A stretch of 20,396 nt of DNA from Prevotella sp. CAG:1031 (GCA_000431215.1 HF985608.1:4465-24860); one strand, 5' to 3'. Shown: positions 7,601 to 15,337, counted from the stretch's first letter. Made by a program: numbers and translations. Notes: generated by a model not told the origin, from the letters alone.

Positions 7601-8371
7601 TTGAAAAACTATCTGACTGTCTGGCTCATCGCCCTGCTGACACTGGTGCTGTTCGCAGCAGTGTCGTTTATCGACGCTGAGGTTATCGGCAAGACCGGCC
7701 TGAAGAAAGCTACCTTTGCCGAAAAACTCTTCACAGCGCCCGTCGCGGCCGCTGCCGGAGAGGCGCCCGACAGCGTTGCGCCGGCGTTTGAGCAGGTCAA
7801 CGACACCACCTCGAAGAACATCCTCATCATCGGCGACTCGATGCTCGAGGGCCTCAATCCGCGCCTCGCCGCCTATGCCGAGGCCAACGGCCACCGCCTG
7901 AACTCCGTCATCTGGTATAGCTCGACCTCGGAATACTGGGGCACGTGTGACACCCTCAAGGTGTTCCTCCGCCGCTTCAAACCCGACTACATCTTTATCT
8001 CGCTCGGCGGCAACGAGCTGTTTGTCAAGAATATCGAAGAGAAGCGCGCCGCCTATGTGCGCAACTTCCTCGATCAGATCGGCGACATCCCCTACCTATG
8101 GATCGGCCCTCCGAACTGGAAGGAAGACACCGGCATAAACCGCCTTATTGCCAAGATGGTGAAGCCCGGATGTTTCTTCCTCAGCAACGGGATGACCTTC
8201 GAGCGCGAGAAAGACGGCGCCCATCCGACGCGCCGCTCGGCTGCCCTCTGGTTCGACAGCATAGCGCGCTGGATGCCCGCTAACTGCGCCCGGCCGATAA
8301 AAATGAAACGCCCCGACGATTCAGTTAAAGCGCGCCCCGAACGAGTTGTTGTTCTACAGCCAAAACACTGA
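7601..8371 (+). CDS. Membrane-anchored SGNH/GDSL hydrolase-type protein, partner of an MBOAT acyltransferase
   Basis: The 256-residue protein has one N-terminal membrane segment (YLTVWLIALLTLVLFAAVSF) and a periplasmic SGNH domain. Block I is IIGDSMLEG with Ser80 as the likely nucleophile. LGGNELF (around 135-141) is the Gly/Asn block, and DGAHPTRRSA supplies Asp205 and His208. In AlgJ/AlgX-, PatB- and DltD-like systems such proteins move an acyl group, usually acetyl, onto a polysaccharide in the periplasm after an MBOAT protein carries it across the membrane. The start is TTG 7601: a TAA lies directly upstream in frame, and any later start would cut or lose the membrane anchor. The stop overlaps the next ATG (TGATG), so the two genes are translationally coupled. 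The polysaccharide target is unknown. Confidence 0.8.
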   Translation: MKNYLTVWLIALLTLVLFAAVSFIDAEVIGKTGLKKATFAEKLFTAPVAAAAGEAPDSVAPAFEQVNDTTSKNILIIGDSMLEGLNPRLAAYAEANGHRLNSVIWYSSTSEYWGTCDTLKVFLRRFKPDYIFISLGGNELFVKNIEEKRAAYVRNFLDQIGDIPYLWIGPPNWKEDTGINRLIAKMVKPGCFFLSNGMTFEREKDGAHPTRRSAALWFDSIARWMPANCARPIKMKRPDDSVKARPERVVVLQPKH

Positions 8372-9849
8372 TGCAATACGATATATCGACATTTTTCGAC
8401 AACGTCGGCCGCATGCTCGCCTATGAGGCCGACCATCCGATGCTCTTCTCGAGCGGCCTCTTCTGGGTTCTGTTCCTGATATTCCTGCCCGTCTACGCCC
8501 TGCTGCGCAGCCGCCGGCTTCAGATGGTCGTCTATGTGGTCGCGTTCAGCCTCTATTTCTACTACAAGTCGAGCGCATGGTTCTTCATGCTCCTGATAAT
8601 AACCTCGGTTCTCGACTGGTGTCTGTCGCGCATCATGAGCGACACCCGTAAGCTCTGGAAGCGGCGCCTCTGCCTGTGGCTGTCGATAGGAATGTCGCTG
8701 TCGATTCTCGGATTCTTCAAATATGCCAACTTTTTCCTCTGGAACTGGAACCAGATGGTCGAAGGCAACTTCCAGCCGCTCGACATCATTCTGCCCGTAG
8801 GAATATCGTTCTATACCTTCCAGTCGATAAGCTACATTGTCGACGTCTACAAAGGGCGCGTCAGCCCGACCGAGACATGGATCGAATATCTTTTCTTCCT
8901 GTCATATTTTCCGGCACTCGTGGCGGGCCCCATCGTGCGCGCCGACTATTTCCTGCCTCAGATCCAGAACCGCGACCACGCCTCGCGCCAGGAGATGGCC
9001 GCCGGCCTGTGGCTCATAATACTCGGCCTTGTCAAGAAAGCCGTCGTGGCCGATTACATAGCCCAGTATAACGACCTCATCTTCGCCTCGCCGACAGGCT
9101 ACAGCGGTCTGGAGTCGCTGATGGGGGTCGTCGGCTACGTCGTCCAGATCTATTGCGACTTCTCGGGCTATTCCGACATGGCCATAGGCATTTCGGCCAT
9201 CATGGGCTTCAGGCTGACCCGGAACTTCGACTTTCCCTATAAATCGCGCAATCTGACCGACTTCTGGCGGCGCTGGCACATCTCGCTGTCGACATGGCTG
9301 CGCGACTATGTCTATATTCCGCTCGGCGGAAACCGCCGCGGAACGCTGCGCACCTATGTCAACAACTTCCTGACGATGCTCGTCGGCGGCCTGTGGCACG
9401 GCGCGGCATGGAAATTCATCATCTGGGGCGGTATGCACGGCGTCGGCCTCATTGTCCACAAGGCCCTCAGGCCATGGCTGGTCAAAATTCCCGACACCTG
9501 GCCCGTCAAGGCGGCGAGCTGGACTCTGACAATGGCCTATGTCAGCTTCCTCTTCATCTTCTTCCGCGCCGCGAGCTTCGAGGATGCGTGGCTGATAATC
9601 AGGAACATATTCGGCAATTTCGACATCGCCTATCTCGCGCCCTTCGTCAGGGTGCGCTACGTGTGGCTTATCTTCGTCGCGATGATCATCGCCGTCCACT
9701 CGCTCCCGACACGCTGGATCAACGCCGCCGGCGACTGGTTTGTCAGGGCGCCCTTCGGCGCTAAGCTCGCGGTGTTCATCGTTGCCGTTCAGCTCGTGGT
9801 GCAGTTCATGTCGGAAGACGTCATGCCCTTCATCTACTTCCAGTTCTGA
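8371..9849 (+). CDS. MBOAT family O-acyltransferase (AlgI/DltB/PatA-like)
   Basis: The 492-residue polytopic membrane protein has the MBOAT hallmarks. The segment FWRRWHISLSTWLRDYVYIP holds His303. GGLWHGAAWKFIIWGGMHG holds His343, which corresponds to the invariant catalytic His of AlgI-type enzymes. The length matches the family (about 460-520 residues). The role is transfer of acyl groups, most often acetyl, across the inner membrane for O-acylation of a secreted polysaccharide or envelope polymer, together with the SGNH protein encoded just upstream. Its ATG overlaps the stop of that gene. It is not labelled algI because no alginate genes are near. Confidence 0.9.
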   Translation: MQYDISTFFDNVGRMLAYEADHPMLFSSGLFWVLFLIFLPVYALLRSRRLQMVVYVVAFSLYFYYKSSAWFFMLLIITSVLDWCLSRIMSDTRKLWKRRLCLWLSIGMSLSILGFFKYANFFLWNWNQMVEGNFQPLDIILPVGISFYTFQSISYIVDVYKGRVSPTETWIEYLFFLSYFPALVAGPIVRADYFLPQIQNRDHASRQEMAAGLWLIILGLVKKAVVADYIAQYNDLIFASPTGYSGLESLMGVVGYVVQIYCDFSGYSDMAIGISAIMGFRLTRNFDFPYKSRNLTDFWRRWHISLSTWLRDYVYIPLGGNRRGTLRTYVNNFLTMLVGGLWHGAAWKFIIWGGMHGVGLIVHKALRPWLVKIPDTWPVKAASWTLTMAYVSFLFIFFRAASFEDAWLIIRNIFGNFDIAYLAPFVRVRYVWLIFVAMIIAVHSLPTRWINAAGDWFVRAPFGAKLAVFIVAVQLVVQFMSEDVMPFIYFQF

Positions 9850-10157
9850 TCGCAGACTAACCACCGCACACGGATCATTCGCTGTCAAGCGCGGGACGCG
9901 CGAAATCTCTACAACGCCTGCGATAGCTGGCGGCAACCACCGCTCCCCCACAAATTCGCGGCTTGAAATCAGCGTCAGAAACGCCCTGGTGTAGGGACGT
10001 GCCTTCGGCACGTAGCATTGCAACGTTCTGATTGTCAGTCGCATGTGAAACGTGCCAAAGGCACGTCCCTACGCCCGGACAGGATAATTTGCTCGGAAGA
10101 ATTTTAAGTTAATTGCATTGAGGCTCGCCGTAGCGCCCGGACAGGACATTTGTCTGA
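9850..10157. other. Convergent intergenic region filled with repeat modules
   Basis: The gap between the MBOAT gene and the end of the LptF/G gene has no gene. Positions 9898-9929 resemble 624-656. The main repeat copy spans 9970-10120. A further partial module (CGCCCGGACAGGACATTTG, about 10134-10152) reaches to within a few bases of the permease stop codon. Confidence 0.65.
9970..10120. repeat. MITE-like palindromic element, core copy 3
   Basis: The core 9978-10069 matches the 92-bp repeats at 347-438 and 470-561 with five mismatches. It is followed by a right-end module and the terminus TAAGTTAATTGCATTG at 10105-10120. The left end has lost its CAATGC...TTAACTTA terminus. This copy shows what the right end of a longer element looks like; a full-length unit would be roughly 180 bp. 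Confidence 0.8.
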
Positions 10158-11228
10158 TCAGCGCGCCGCCTTGAAGTAGAGCACGAGCGCCACTATGGAG
10201 TAGATGAGATTCGGAATCCACATCGCAACCAGCGGGCTTGTCAGTCCCGAAACGGCGAATGTCGACGTAACCGTCATGAACAGTATATAGCTGAAACTCA
10301 ACACGAGGCCTATGCCGATGTTGATTCCCATGCCCCCCTTGACCTTGCGCGAGCTGAGGCTCATGCCGATGACCGTCAGAATGAAGGCTGCCGCTGTCAT
10401 GGCGTAGCGGCGGTGGATCTCGATCTCGAAAGGCTTCACGTTGCCGACGCCGCGCATCTTCTGGCGCTCGACAAAGGCGTGGAGCTGGGGGGTTGTCAGC
10501 GTCTCCTGATCGTTGCGGCTTATCAGGAAGTCGCGTGGCTCGAAGGGGATGACCGTGTCGAGGCGCGACCCGCGTTTTATCTGTTCGCGGGCGCCTTTGA
10601 ACGAGCGTATCATGTAGTCGCGCACAGTCCACTGATACAGCGTGTCCCATTTTATCGACTGGGCTGTCAGGCGCGACACGAGCTTCTTGTTCTCGAAAGT
10701 CTCGAGCGAGAACTTGTAGCCCATCTTCTGGGTGGCGTCGTAGCGACCCATATAGGCTATCTCGCCCGGCTGAACCTGCATCTGGATATTGGTGCCGAAT
10801 TCGACCTTTCGGTTCTTGACATAGGTGTTGGTGTAGGCGATGCGCTTCACGTTGGCCGGCGGAATGACATAGGCGCTGAGAATGAAGGTGGCGGCGGCGA
10901 TGACGGCCGCGCCGACCATGTAGGGGCGCAGCAGGCGCCTGAAGCTCATGCCTGTCGAGAGCATGGCGATTATCTCGGAGTTGTCGGCCAGTTTCGAGGT
11001 GAAGAAGATGACCGCTATGAAGGTGAACAGCGGGCTGAACTGATTGGCGAAATAGGGCAGGAAGTTCAGGAAATAGTCGAAGATGGTGGCGTGGAGCGGA
11101 GCCTTGAGGAACGAGTCGAGCTTCTCGTTGATGTCGAACATCACCGTGATGGCCAGTATCAGCGCTATGGCGAAGATATAGGTTCCGAGGAACTTCTTGA
11201 GAATATAGCGGTCGAGAATCTTGAACAC
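10158..11228 (-). CDS. LptF/LptG-type LPS export permease (YjgP/YjgQ family)
   Basis: With the GTG at 11226-11228 the protein is 356 residues, the usual size for LptF/LptG. These inner-membrane permeases pair with the LptB ATPase to lift LPS out of the membrane and pass it to the Lpt bridge. Three N-terminal membrane segments (for example LGTYIFAIALILAITVMF) and three C-terminal ones flank a periplasmic beta-rich domain, as in the family. The open frame runs upstream into tgt to 11474, but that extension has no family resemblance. GTG 11228 starts VFKILDRYILKKF, a typical family N-terminus, 5 nt after the tgt stop. The gene is therefore co-transcribed with tgt. LptF and LptG cannot be separated by eye. 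Confidence 0.88.
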   Translation of the reverse strand: MFKILDRYILKKFLGTYIFAIALILAITVMFDINEKLDSFLKAPLHATIFDYFLNFLPYFANQFSPLFTFIAVIFFTSKLADNSEIIAMLSTGMSFRRLLRPYMVGAAVIAAATFILSAYVIPPANVKRIAYTNTYVKNRKVEFGTNIQMQVQPGEIAYMGRYDATQKMGYKFSLETFENKKLVSRLTAQSIKWDTLYQWTVRDYMIRSFKGAREQIKRGSRLDTVIPFEPRDFLISRNDQETLTTPQLHAFVERQKMRGVGNVKPFEIEIHRRYAMTAAAFILTVIGMSLSSRKVKGGMGINIGIGLVLSFSYILFMTVTSTFAVSGLTSPLVAMWIPNLIYSIVALVLYFKAAR

Positions 11229-11233
11229 GGCGG

Positions 11234-12364
11234 TCAGAGGCGGCGGGTTACGCGTTCGACCATCTCGGTTTTCCAGCTCCTGAAGTCTCCTTCGAGAATA
11301 TGGCGCCGGGCCTCCCCGGTCAGCCAGAGATAGAACGCAAGATTGTGGATTGAGGCTATCTGCATGGCCAGCAGCTCGTTGGCGATAAACAGATGGCGCA
11401 CGTAGGCTTTCGAATAGGTGCGGTCGACTACCGACGGGCCGTCTTCCTGAAGCGGAGAGAAGTCGTCGGCCCATTTCTTGTTGCGCATGTTCATTATGCC
11501 GTGGGCGGTGAACAGCATTCCGTTGCGGCCGTTGCGCGTAGGCATTACGCAGTCCATCATGTCGACGCCCCGGTCGATCGCTTCGAGGATGTTTGCCGGA
11601 GTGCCTACCCCCATGAGGTAGCGCGGACGGTCGGCCGGAAGAATGTCGTTGACAACCTCGATCATCTCATACATCTTCTCGACAGGCTCGCCGACGGCCA
11701 GCCCTCCGATGGCGTTCCCCTCGGCGCCGAGAGAGGCGACGTGGCGCGCCGCCTCGCGGCGCAGGTCGGGATAGACACATCCCTGAACAATCGGGAAGAA
11801 CGCCTGCCGGTAGCCGTAGAGCGGTTCCGTTTCGTTGAAATGTTTCCAGCCGCGTTCGAGCCAGCGCTGTGTCAGCCCGAGCGATTTCTCGGCATAGGCG
11901 CGGTCGGCCGTGCCGGGCGTGCATTCGTCGAGAGCCATGATTATGTCGGCTCCGATCTTGCGCTGGATGTCGACCGTCCCCTCGGGCGTGAACAGATGTT
12001 TCGAGCCGTCGATATGGCTGCGGAAATGCGCCCCCTCTTCGGTCAGCTTGCGCCGGTCGGTCAGGCTGAAAACCTGAAAGCCGCCCGAGTCGGTCAGGAT
12101 AGGGCGGTCCCAGCTGTTGAAGCGGTGGAGGCCGCCGGCACGCTCGAGAATGTCGATTCCGGGCCGCAGATAGAGGTGGTAGGTATTGCCCAGAATGATC
12201 TGCGCCTTTATGTCGTCGCGGAGTTCGTCGCGGTGGACGGCCTTGACCGACCCGACCGTGCCCACTGGCATGAAGACCGGCGTGGCGATAGTGCCGTGGT
12301 CGGTCGTGATAATCCCGGCGCGGGCCGCCGACGATGCCGCTGTTGTCTGTAGCTCAAATTTCAT
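11234..12364 (-). CDS. tgt: tRNA-guanine(34) transglycosylase, without the zinc Cys cluster
   Basis: The 376-residue enzyme exchanges guanine 34 for preQ1 in tRNAs with GUN anticodons, a step in queuosine formation. Asp92 lies in ILTDSGGFQVFS and the nucleophile is Asp268 in GVDMMDCVMPTRNGRNG. Both are the expected catalytic residues, and length and order match bacterial Tgt. One feature stands out: the C-terminal CxCxxC zinc cluster known in E. coli and Zymomonas Tgt is absent (residues 308-317 read DGPSVVDRTY), while the following SIHNLAFY His340 remains. This may be normal for Bacteroidota. The gene heads a unit with the LptF/G permease. Confidence 0.95.
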   Translation of the reverse strand: MKFELQTTAASSAARAGIITTDHGTIATPVFMPVGTVGSVKAVHRDELRDDIKAQIILGNTYHLYLRPGIDILERAGGLHRFNSWDRPILTDSGGFQVFSLTDRRKLTEEGAHFRSHIDGSKHLFTPEGTVDIQRKIGADIIMALDECTPGTADRAYAEKSLGLTQRWLERGWKHFNETEPLYGYRQAFFPIVQGCVYPDLRREAARHVASLGAEGNAIGGLAVGEPVEKMYEMIEVVNDILPADRPRYLMGVGTPANILEAIDRGVDMMDCVMPTRNGRNGMLFTAHGIMNMRNKKWADDFSPLQEDGPSVVDRTYSKAYVRHLFIANELLAMQIASIHNLAFYLWLTGEARRHILEGDFRSWKTEMVERVTRRL

Positions 12365-12369
12365 CTCGG

Positions 12370-12377
12370 CAAAGATA
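12370..12377 (-). promoter_or_regulatory. -7 box directly before tgt
   Basis: Read on the minus strand, TATCTTTG fits the Bacteroidota -7 consensus and ends only 5 nt before the tgt ATG. A transcript from here would have almost no leader. No strong -33 element is seen, so this is moderate evidence. Confidence 0.5.
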
Positions 12378-12451
12378 CGAATTTTTTGTCGATTTGACAG
12401 AGTGGGGTAACGAGCCTTTCGATCGGCGCAACCGGCTGAAAACGCCGAAGT

Positions 12452-12874
12452 CTATCCGAACAGTTCGGAATGGGAGCCGAGACGAACAAGATTGATCTCG
12501 TCTGTGTCGGGATCAAACCATATCAGAAGAAAATCTCCTTCGATATGACATTCGAAATGACCGGCATAGTTTCCGGTAAGCCTGTGAGGACGGTTCTCAA
12601 TGCTATTAACTTGGCTGAGTGTCAGCAGTCAGATAATGCTGGAGGCAGCCGCCAAAGAATGTATCGGTTTCGGCGCTTGTCGCGCGCTTTCAGCCAGACC
12701 TTTCGGGCTCAACGCACTAAGTTAATGGCATTGGGGACGGTTCTCATAAGGAATCGGCTGTTCGTTTTTCAGTTTTTCTAGGATAGCGAACAGCTTTCCG
12801 ACTTTAGCCGGGTTGTTTCGAAACCGTTTATAGTCTTTCTTGTACTGAGAAGATGCTTTTATTCTGTTTTTTTC
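12452..12874 (-). pseudogene. YafQ-type mRNA interferase toxin gene, split by a 135-bp element
   Basis: On the minus strand the 5' part (12874-12735) encodes SSQYKKDYKRFRNNPAK through PIPYENRP. The 3' part (12599-12452) encodes HRLTGNYAGHFECHIEGDF through RLGSHSELFG and a stop. Together they match the YafQ toxin family, ribosome-dependent RNases of type II toxin-antitoxin pairs. Compared with E. coli YafQ, the His of PHRL, the His of CHIE, the Asp of EGD, and the His and Phe of GSHSELF are kept; the Trp after the Asp is Phe here. Removing the element plus one 12-bp repeat rejoins the two parts in frame, giving about 86-90 residues, the family's normal size. As it stands, the element terminus adds a stop right after YENRPQCH. 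In addition, no ATG, GTG or TTG lies between the upstream in-frame TGA (12875-12877) and the first family residues, so the 5' end is damaged too. Confidence 0.85.
12588..12746. mobile_element. 135-bp MITE-like element with 12-bp target-site duplication
   Basis: Direct repeats GGACGGTTCTCA at 12588-12599 and 12735-12746 flank a 135-bp insert (12600-12734). Its ends are inverted: CAATGCTATTAACTT (12598-12612) and AAGTTAATGGCATTG (12719-12733) match at 14 of 15 positions. The CA shared by the left repeat and the terminus leaves the true duplication at 10-12 bp. The insert has no gene. Its interior contains 26 nt (12671-12696) found inverted at 594-619. The termini match those of the other repeats in this window, so all likely depend on the same unseen transposase. 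Duplications of 10-12 bp would fit IS4-type enzymes, but that is only a suggestion. Confidence 0.88.
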
Positions 12875-13038
12875 TCAAGAACAGCTACTGACAAAACACT
12901 GACTCGGCGCCCGCGCCGCCTTTCCCAAATAGATAATCCGATAGATAAAGGCTTATCATGGAGCAAAACCCATTGATAAATCAGAACCGATATTTCTGCC
13001 AAGGAGTAGCCGTGGATGTCGCAGAACTCCTTGACATA
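12859..13038 (-). pseudogene. Possible antitoxin remnant upstream of the yafQ-like gene
   Basis: A 59-codon minus-strand frame without an ATG reads VKEFCDIHGYSLAEISVLIY and ends in VLEKKTE at TAA 12859-12861, overlapping the open frame of the toxin remnant. Position and length suit a RelB/DinJ-type antitoxin, and the FCDIHGYSLAEISVLI stretch could be its helical core. The resemblance is weak and the GC-rich middle (ERRRGRR) looks disrupted. This is a position-based guess. Confidence 0.25.
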
Positions 13039-13082
13039 TCATAATCGACATCTCCGACAAATTGTGGCAGCGTGCCAAAGGC

Positions 13083-13136
13083 TGGCGGCCACATGCAGGG
13101 GCCGAAATCCGGGGGCATCCTGCCACCGCCCCGGGG
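13083..13136 (-). terminator. Possible hairpin after the acyltransferase operon
   Basis: Just beyond the acyltransferase stop on the minus strand, CCGGGG and CCCCGG tracts can pair across about 13 nt. The stem is short and there is no T-tract, so support is weak. Confidence 0.25.
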
Positions 13137-14138
13137 TTATCTGTCGATGAGGAAGCGGAAGTGGCGGCTGATTATGCGGGCGCAGCCGAACGAGAGGATG
13201 AAGGAGGCGAGGGCGAACAGGATGCCGTTGGGAATGTTGGCGGTGAGGACTTCGGGCTGAATGCGGAAGCAGTAGAGGGCAATCCCCTTTATCAGGGAGA
13301 ACATCAGGATATGAAGTCCGCAGACGATGAGTGTCATGCGCGAGATGAATTTCACCGCCGGGCTCTCGCCGAGCCGCCCGAGCAGATATGACAGGCAGAA
13401 AACCAGGTAGCTACCCGCGAACGACGACAGCAGAAACAGTCCGTAGTTGCCGTAGTCGCAGACATAGTATGCGACGGGCCGGTTGAAATATATGCCGGCC
13501 GTGAATACCGGCAGCGCGACGAGAGCCACTGTCGGGCTGAACAGCCGCTGTCCGTCGAACCGGCGCCGGCTGAGGAATTGTCCGACCGAATAAAAGAATA
13601 TTCCAGAGATGGCGGGGCCGAGAAGAAAAGGAAGCCGGCTCTGGAGCTGCGGAACAGTCACGTAAAGCAGAAAACTGAGCGCTAAAGCCGCGGAGCCTGT
13701 CAGCAGGGGGTTGCCGGTCTTTCGGTTGAGAGGATAAGACACGGCCTCTACGACAAACAGGCTCAGCAGGAACCATAGCGGGATGTCGGTCGTCATCAGG
13801 TCGGCGAAACCGCCTAATATTCCTATAAGAGGTTCATACCACGACTGGTCGCTGCCGGCGTCGCTCCCATAATGGCGCAGCACGAGCAGCCATGCCAGAT
13901 AGCCCAGCGCGCCTATCCACAGATAAGGAACCACGAGCTGGCGGAACCGCTTGTAGATGAACGGCCCGTAGGCGGGGTTGCGCCGATAGCTGAACAGATA
14001 GCCCGACATCATGAAAAACAGGGGGATGATAAAGCTGTTTATGACCTGTGCGAGGGTCTCGGAGCAATGTGTGTGGAGCAGAACGACAAGGAAAATCGCT
14101 ATGCTTTTTGCGTAGTCGATCCAGATGATATGCTTCAT
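13137..14138 (-). CDS. Membrane acyltransferase family 3 protein (OafA/NodX-like)
   Basis: The 333-residue protein has about ten membrane segments and the acyltransferase-3 pattern. It opens with IDYAKSIAIFLVVLLHTHC, with His22 in the usual catalytic-site position. MMSGYLFSYRR and the VPYLWIG segment follow. Relatives add acetyl or other acyl groups to surface sugars, O-antigen or small envelope molecules. The length matches stand-alone family members without an SGNH tail. It is the last gene of a four-gene minus-strand unit, starting 7 nt after the symporter stop. The acceptor is unknown; the neighbouring MptE/GT42-like gene suggests a surface glycan. Confidence 0.85.
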   Translation of the reverse strand: MKHIIWIDYAKSIAIFLVVLLHTHCSETLAQVINSFIIPLFFMMSGYLFSYRRNPAYGPFIYKRFRQLVVPYLWIGALGYLAWLLVLRHYGSDAGSDQSWYEPLIGILGGFADLMTTDIPLWFLLSLFVVEAVSYPLNRKTGNPLLTGSAALALSFLLYVTVPQLQSRLPFLLGPAISGIFFYSVGQFLSRRRFDGQRLFSPTVALVALPVFTAGIYFNRPVAYYVCDYGNYGLFLLSSFAGSYLVFCLSYLLGRLGESPAVKFISRMTLIVCGLHILMFSLIKGIALYCFRIQPEVLTANIPNGILFALASFILSFGCARIISRHFRFLIDR

Positions 14139-14145
14139 CGGGAGG

Positions 14146-15315
14146 TCAGGAGTTGTTGCGGTGGCCGAACACGCGGTCTACGATCAGCGACAAGGCTCCG
14201 TCGCCGGTTACGTTGCAGGCTGTGCCGAAGCTGTCCATGGCGATATAGAGCGCTATCATCAGGGCGTTGTCGGCCTCGGAGAAGCCGAGCATTGAGGTGA
14301 ACAGCCCCAGAGCCGCCATCACTGCGCCTCCGGGCACTCCCGGGGCCGCTATTATCGTGATGCCGAGCATGGCGATGAAGCCGGCGAACATGCCGAGGTC
14401 GTAGGTGTGGCCCTGAAGAATCATCAGCGCCAGGGCGCAGGCGACGAGCTTCAGCGCGCTCCCCGACATGTGGATTGTGGCGCAGAGCGGTATTGTGAAA
14501 TCGGCCACGGCGGGGTCGACCCCCATTTCCTTGGTCTGGCGTAGTGTGACGGGGATTGTCGCTGCCGACGAAGCTGTTCCGAGTGCTGTGAAGTAGGCCG
14601 GAAGCATCAGTTTCAGGCATTTGAACGGACTCTTGCGGTCGATGGCGGCTCCGATGAGATACTGAACCACGAGCAGAACAATGTGCATGGCGAAGATGAC
14701 GCCGATAACTTTGACGAATGTAGTCACTATCGCCACAACCTGGCCGCTGCGTGTCAGATCGGAGAAGATTCCGAAGATATAGAGCGGCAGAAGCGGCACT
14801 ATGACGTTGCGGATGAGCATGACGATAACCTCGCGGAAGTCTTTCAGCACGTCGCGCAGCGCTGTCGAAGGGATATGGGCCACGCAGAGGCCGAGGATGA
14901 AGGCGAGCACGAGCGCCGACGTGACTGTCATCAGCGGAGCTATCGTTATGGTGAAATATGGTTCGAGTGTGGTTGCCGATCCCAGCGCTTCGCTGAAATT
15001 GCCCGGGCTGATAATTTTGGGAAAGACTGTGGCGCCGACCCCGTATGACATCAGTCCGGCCAGCATTGTCGCTACATAGGCCAGCGCTACGGTGAAGAGC
15101 AGCATGCGGCCGGCGCGTTTGCCGATCTCGACGATGGCGGGCGCCACCAGGCCGAGAATGAGCAGCGGAATTATGAACCCTAAAAGCTGTGAGAACAGGG
15201 AGTTGAAAGTGACGAACACTCTGATTACAGCGTCGTTAAGCCACGCTCCGGCGGCAACTCCGAGAATCATGGCGATAAAGATTCGGCCAAGCAGGCCTGT
15301 ACGGATTTTTTTCAT
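14146..15315 (-). CDS. Dicarboxylate/amino acid:cation symporter (DAACS family)
   Basis: The 389-residue protein imports dicarboxylates or acidic or neutral amino acids with Na+ or H+. The TASSAATIPVTL motif (from residue 248) is the serine-rich hairpin tip of the GltPh fold. IHMSGSALK lies in transmembrane helix 7, and DSFGTACNVTGD (361-372) is the helix-8 substrate and cation site. The frame is open upstream to 15390, but that extension lies in the end of the next gene upstream. ATG 15315 gives the normal start MKKIRTGLLGRIFIAMI, 22 nt after that gene's stop. The exact substrate (glutamate, aspartate, serine/threonine or C4 acids) cannot be told from the motifs. Confidence 0.9.
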   Translation of the reverse strand: MKKIRTGLLGRIFIAMILGVAAGAWLNDAVIRVFVTFNSLFSQLLGFIIPLLILGLVAPAIVEIGKRAGRMLLFTVALAYVATMLAGLMSYGVGATVFPKIISPGNFSEALGSATTLEPYFTITIAPLMTVTSALVLAFILGLCVAHIPSTALRDVLKDFREVIVMLIRNVIVPLLPLYIFGIFSDLTRSGQVVAIVTTFVKVIGVIFAMHIVLLVVQYLIGAAIDRKSPFKCLKLMLPAYFTALGTASSAATIPVTLRQTKEMGVDPAVADFTIPLCATIHMSGSALKLVACALALMILQGHTYDLGMFAGFIAMLGITIIAAPGVPGGAVMAALGLFTSMLGFSEADNALMIALYIAMDSFGTACNVTGDGALSLIVDRVFGHRNNS

Positions 15316-15337
15316 GGTGTTCAGGTGGCAGGTTGTA

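Noticed and set aside
8902..10044. Long minus-strand open frame of 380 residues opposite the MBOAT gene
   Set aside because: It is the antisense shadow of a clear MBOAT gene in GC-rich DNA; composition is Asp/Arg/Glu-rich with no family features.
11393..12352. Plus-strand open frame of 319 residues opposite tgt
   Set aside because: It is antisense to an unmistakable tgt gene; no signal, motif or promoter supports it.
12470..12781. Plus-strand open frame of 103 residues
   Set aside because: It runs antisense through the split toxin gene and across the inserted element; the minus-strand reading matches YafQ.
12859..13060. Intact antitoxin gene for the YafQ-like toxin
   Set aside because: No frame with a proper start and a convincing antitoxin sequence is present; only a weak remnant is listed.
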